Made by a program: the position numbers and the translations under genes
Assembly: GCA_002789015.1 (NCBI GenBank)
Contig: PFSJ01000024.1
Location: 1-33,482 of the forward strand
Direction of reading: 5' to 3'
DNA: 33,482 nucleotides
Source: a candidate division WWE3 bacterium CG_4_9_14_0_2_um_filter_35_11
GTDB lineage: Bacteria > Patescibacteriota > WWE3 > 2-01-FULL-39-13
The notes under the pieces: model-generated
Told to the model about the DNA's origin: nothing
The model's input: the letters and a program-made list of their open reading frames with translations, nothing else
Database searches by the model: none
Shown: positions 32,196-33,482 of the stretch, in pieces
How positions within the stretch are numbered: the first letter of the stretch is position 1
Layout: every line of letters starts with the position of its first letter

Positions 32196-32873
32196 TAACA
32201 CCACTACTTCGCCCTTTTCTACATATTTGTCATTTTTAAGGATTTCAAGAAGCTCCAAAGGCGTTCCTAATTCAACGCTTTCGTGAAGCTTGGTGAGCTC
32301 CTTGCATACAACAACTTGCACCTTGTCCATAAATATAGAATGCATCAATTCAAGTGTTTTTACAATACGATGCGGAGATTCAAATGCGATGTATGTACAT
32401 TTAATATCCGATGTTAAAGTTGAAGAAAGCAGTTTAGTGAGTTCACCAGTTTTACGAGGCAAATATCCCAAAAAGAAAAACTTATCTGGAGGAAGAGTTG
32501 ATGCCACAAGTGCCGTTGTTATGGATGTTGCTCCGGGCAAAACTTCGATTTTATGAGAAGTTTTGCGCACTGCTTTTATAAGTTTGTATCCGGGATCATT
32601 TATTACAGGAGTTCCAGCGTCAGAAACTATTCCAATATCGCATCCATTATCAAGCATAGCTACTATTTCCGAAACCCTGTTCATTTCATTATGGTCAAAA
32701 TATTTTATTAGCCGTTTATTTTTGGAATCAATTCCCAAAAGTCCAAGGAGCTTTAATGTCATGCGAGTATCTTCCGATAGCAATACTTCAAGCTTTTTTA
32801 AAACTTCGATCGCCCTGATTGTTATATCGCCTAAATTTCCGATCGGAGTGGGGATTACGTATAAAGTAGACAT
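32178..32873 (-). CDS. rsmI: 16S rRNA (cytidine-1402-2'-O)-methyltransferase RsmI
   Basis: 231 residues; typical RsmI is near 280, so the C-terminal domain is short. Conserved segments are YVIPTPIGNLGDITIRA (5-21), LLSEDTRMTLKLL, VSDAGTPVINDPGYKLI, EVLPGATSITTAL and YIAFESPHRI. Family members use SAM to methylate C1402 of 16S rRNA in the P-site. It is the first gene of a minus-strand pair with the mutase-like gene. Two 19-bp palindromes lie in it (32177-32195 at the stop, 32400-32418 internal), and a 10-bp inverted repeat at 32537-32566. Confidence 0.95.
   Translation of the reverse strand: MSTLYVIPTPIGNLGDITIRAIEVLKKLEVLLSEDTRMTLKLLGLLGIDSKNKRLIKYFDHNEMNRVSEIVAMLDNGCDIGIVSDAGTPVINDPGYKLIKAVRKTSHKIEVLPGATSITTALVASTLPPDKFFFLGYLPRKTGELTKLLSSTLTSDIKCTYIAFESPHRIVKTLELMHSIFMDKVQVVVCKELTKLHESVELGTPLELLEILKNDKYVEKGEVVVLFNIGY
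32400..32418. repeat. 19-bp palindrome, copy inside rsmI (one mismatch)
   Basis: TTTAATATCCGATGTTAAA, one base different from the other copies. It encodes the LTSDIK segment on the minus strand. Confidence 0.75.
32537..32566. repeat. 10-10-10 inverted repeat inside rsmI
   Basis: GCAAAACTTC (32537-32546) and GAAGTTTTGC (32557-32566) are perfect inverted arms around a 10-base loop. It is not codon-aligned. Confidence 0.85.
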
Positions 32874-33161
32874 ATGATAGTATGAATTTTATCATGCCAA
32901 CTGAATTTGTTTCGTTGAGTATGACAGACCAGAAGCCGTGATAATATATACACATGAATACAAGTGAAAGAAGAAATCTCCCGCACAGGAAACAGGAACG
33001 GAAATGATGCGATAATAACACAAATGCAATATGATGGATAAGCAACTAACACCTTGTAATCTACGCAATAATCGCTACAATAATTGGATTTGTGGCGTGG
33101 AGGGCAGTAGTGGAAAAAAAGGGCAGGAAAAGTGACCGCTAAATAAAAAATAAATTTATTT
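32874..33161. other. Intergenic stretch, possible decayed small membrane protein
   Basis: No intact gene is supported in these 288 bases. On the plus strand 33053-33142 encodes LVIYAIIATIIGFVAWRAVV and then EKKGRKSDR with a stop, which looks like a membrane helix with a basic tail. A plausible beginning (MDKQLTP, from ATG 33034) is in another frame, so at least one frameshift would be needed. Minus-strand ORFs here have no coding character. Confidence 0.3.
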
Positions 33162-33419
33162 TTATGCAGGACTAGTCGGTTCCTGAAGTTCACCTTCCAG
33201 TTCGGCTCTTAGTAAGACTTCCAATTCGCTTGCTAATTCTGCAATATCAGGATTATTCAAACCCTCTGTCGATTCAGGGAAGTTTACAGCAAGATCTTGT
33301 TCTGACATACCACTTATCTTTGCATCCACATATCCGCTTATCCAGTTAGCATTGGCATCAACTTCAAAATCTGATACATCAAAAATATCTGCCAAAAGGG
33401 CTCTTAAATTCATTGACAT
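33162..33419 (-). CDS. Small acidic protein of unknown function
   Basis: 85 residues from the ATG at 33419. An AGGTGA (complement of 33425-33430) lies 5 bases upstream and fixes this start; a GTG at 33428 overlaps the SD and is rejected. The sequence MSMNLRALLADIFDVSDFEVDANANW recalls the first helix of acyl-carrier-type proteins, but the phosphopantetheine Ser motif is missing, so this is not a call. The rest is strongly acidic (LASELEVLLRAELEGELQEP). It is one of only three genes in the window with a clear SD, which may mean high or regulated expression. Confidence 0.65.
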   Translation of the reverse strand: MSMNLRALLADIFDVSDFEVDANANWISGYVDAKISGMSEQDLAVNFPESTEGLNNPDIAELASELEVLLRAELEGELQEPTSPA

Positions 33420-33482
33420 AAATATCACCTACTTTCGCTAAAATCGTAGTTAGTATACAACAAAGGATATCAATCAGAAAAG

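Noticed and set aside
32788-33193. Overlapping minus-strand ORFs upstream of rsmI
   Set aside because: Cys/His/Tyr-rich low-quality translations, overlapping each other and the rsmI start; no start signals.
1-33482. Alternative genetic code with TGA as Gly
   Set aside because: All conserved genes read cleanly with TGA as stop, and none is interrupted by internal TGA codons at conserved Gly positions.
1-33482. CRISPR array or transposase-bearing insertion sequence
   Set aside because: No regularly spaced repeats and no transposase or recombinase ORF were seen anywhere in the window.

Overview
The window is about 33.5 kb of AT-rich, densely packed bacterial DNA. It looks like a genome of the Candidate Phyla Radiation (Patescibacteria). 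Several key proteins are reduced: trigger factor lacks its PPIase domain, ThrRS lacks TGS, and PheT lacks the EMAP-like tRNA-binding insert. AspRS is of the archaeal type. Most transcription units have a TATAAT-like box 6-10 nt before the start codon and no Shine-Dalgarno (leaderless mRNAs). TGA behaves as a stop, so the Gracilibacteria/SR1 code does not apply. The class within CPR cannot be fixed from this sequence alone.

Layout. (1) 1-4994: end of a membrane protein, a MacA/MacB-type ABC efflux operon, a short trigger factor and ClpP. (2) 5011-12160: tRNA-Val, a nucleotidyltransferase, a small membrane protein, then a translation block thrS-infC-rpmI-rplT-pheS-pheT. (3) 12157-17340: a class A penicillin-binding protein facing pheT, tRNA-Tyr, an LCP cell-wall ligase, a 25-residue lysine-rich peptide with its own promoter, SD and terminator, and aspS. 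(4) 17351-25000: an accessory and decaying zone. It holds two disrupted thioredoxin-family genes, an AbiE toxin-antitoxin pair, a NYN-domain protein, tRNA-Glu and tRNA-Lys followed by broken copies of the tRNA-Lys 5' half, a Tat-signal gene bracketed by a 31-bp direct repeat derived from the 3' end of truB, truB itself, a Zeta-like P-loop kinase and a 53-codon ORF. (5) 25047-33482: a HAD phosphatase, a Na+/Ca2+ exchanger, a membrane-anchored HEPN-like protein, PEP synthase, a divergent enolase, a phosphoglycerate mutase-like protein lacking its second catalytic His, rsmI, and a small acidic protein. PpsA, enolase and the mutase-like protein together cover lower glycolysis/gluconeogenesis.

The most unexpected signal is structural. 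Three conserved genes (thrS, ppsA, eno) each carry one perfect 12-bp stem with a 3-nt loop, and each hairpin occupies exactly nine codons in frame. A separate 19-bp palindrome (TTTAATATCSGATATTAAA) occurs four times, twice overlapping stop codons. Also notable are a class II tRNA-Tyr with the archaeal C1-G72 pair and a single-gene cassette at the truB 3' end.
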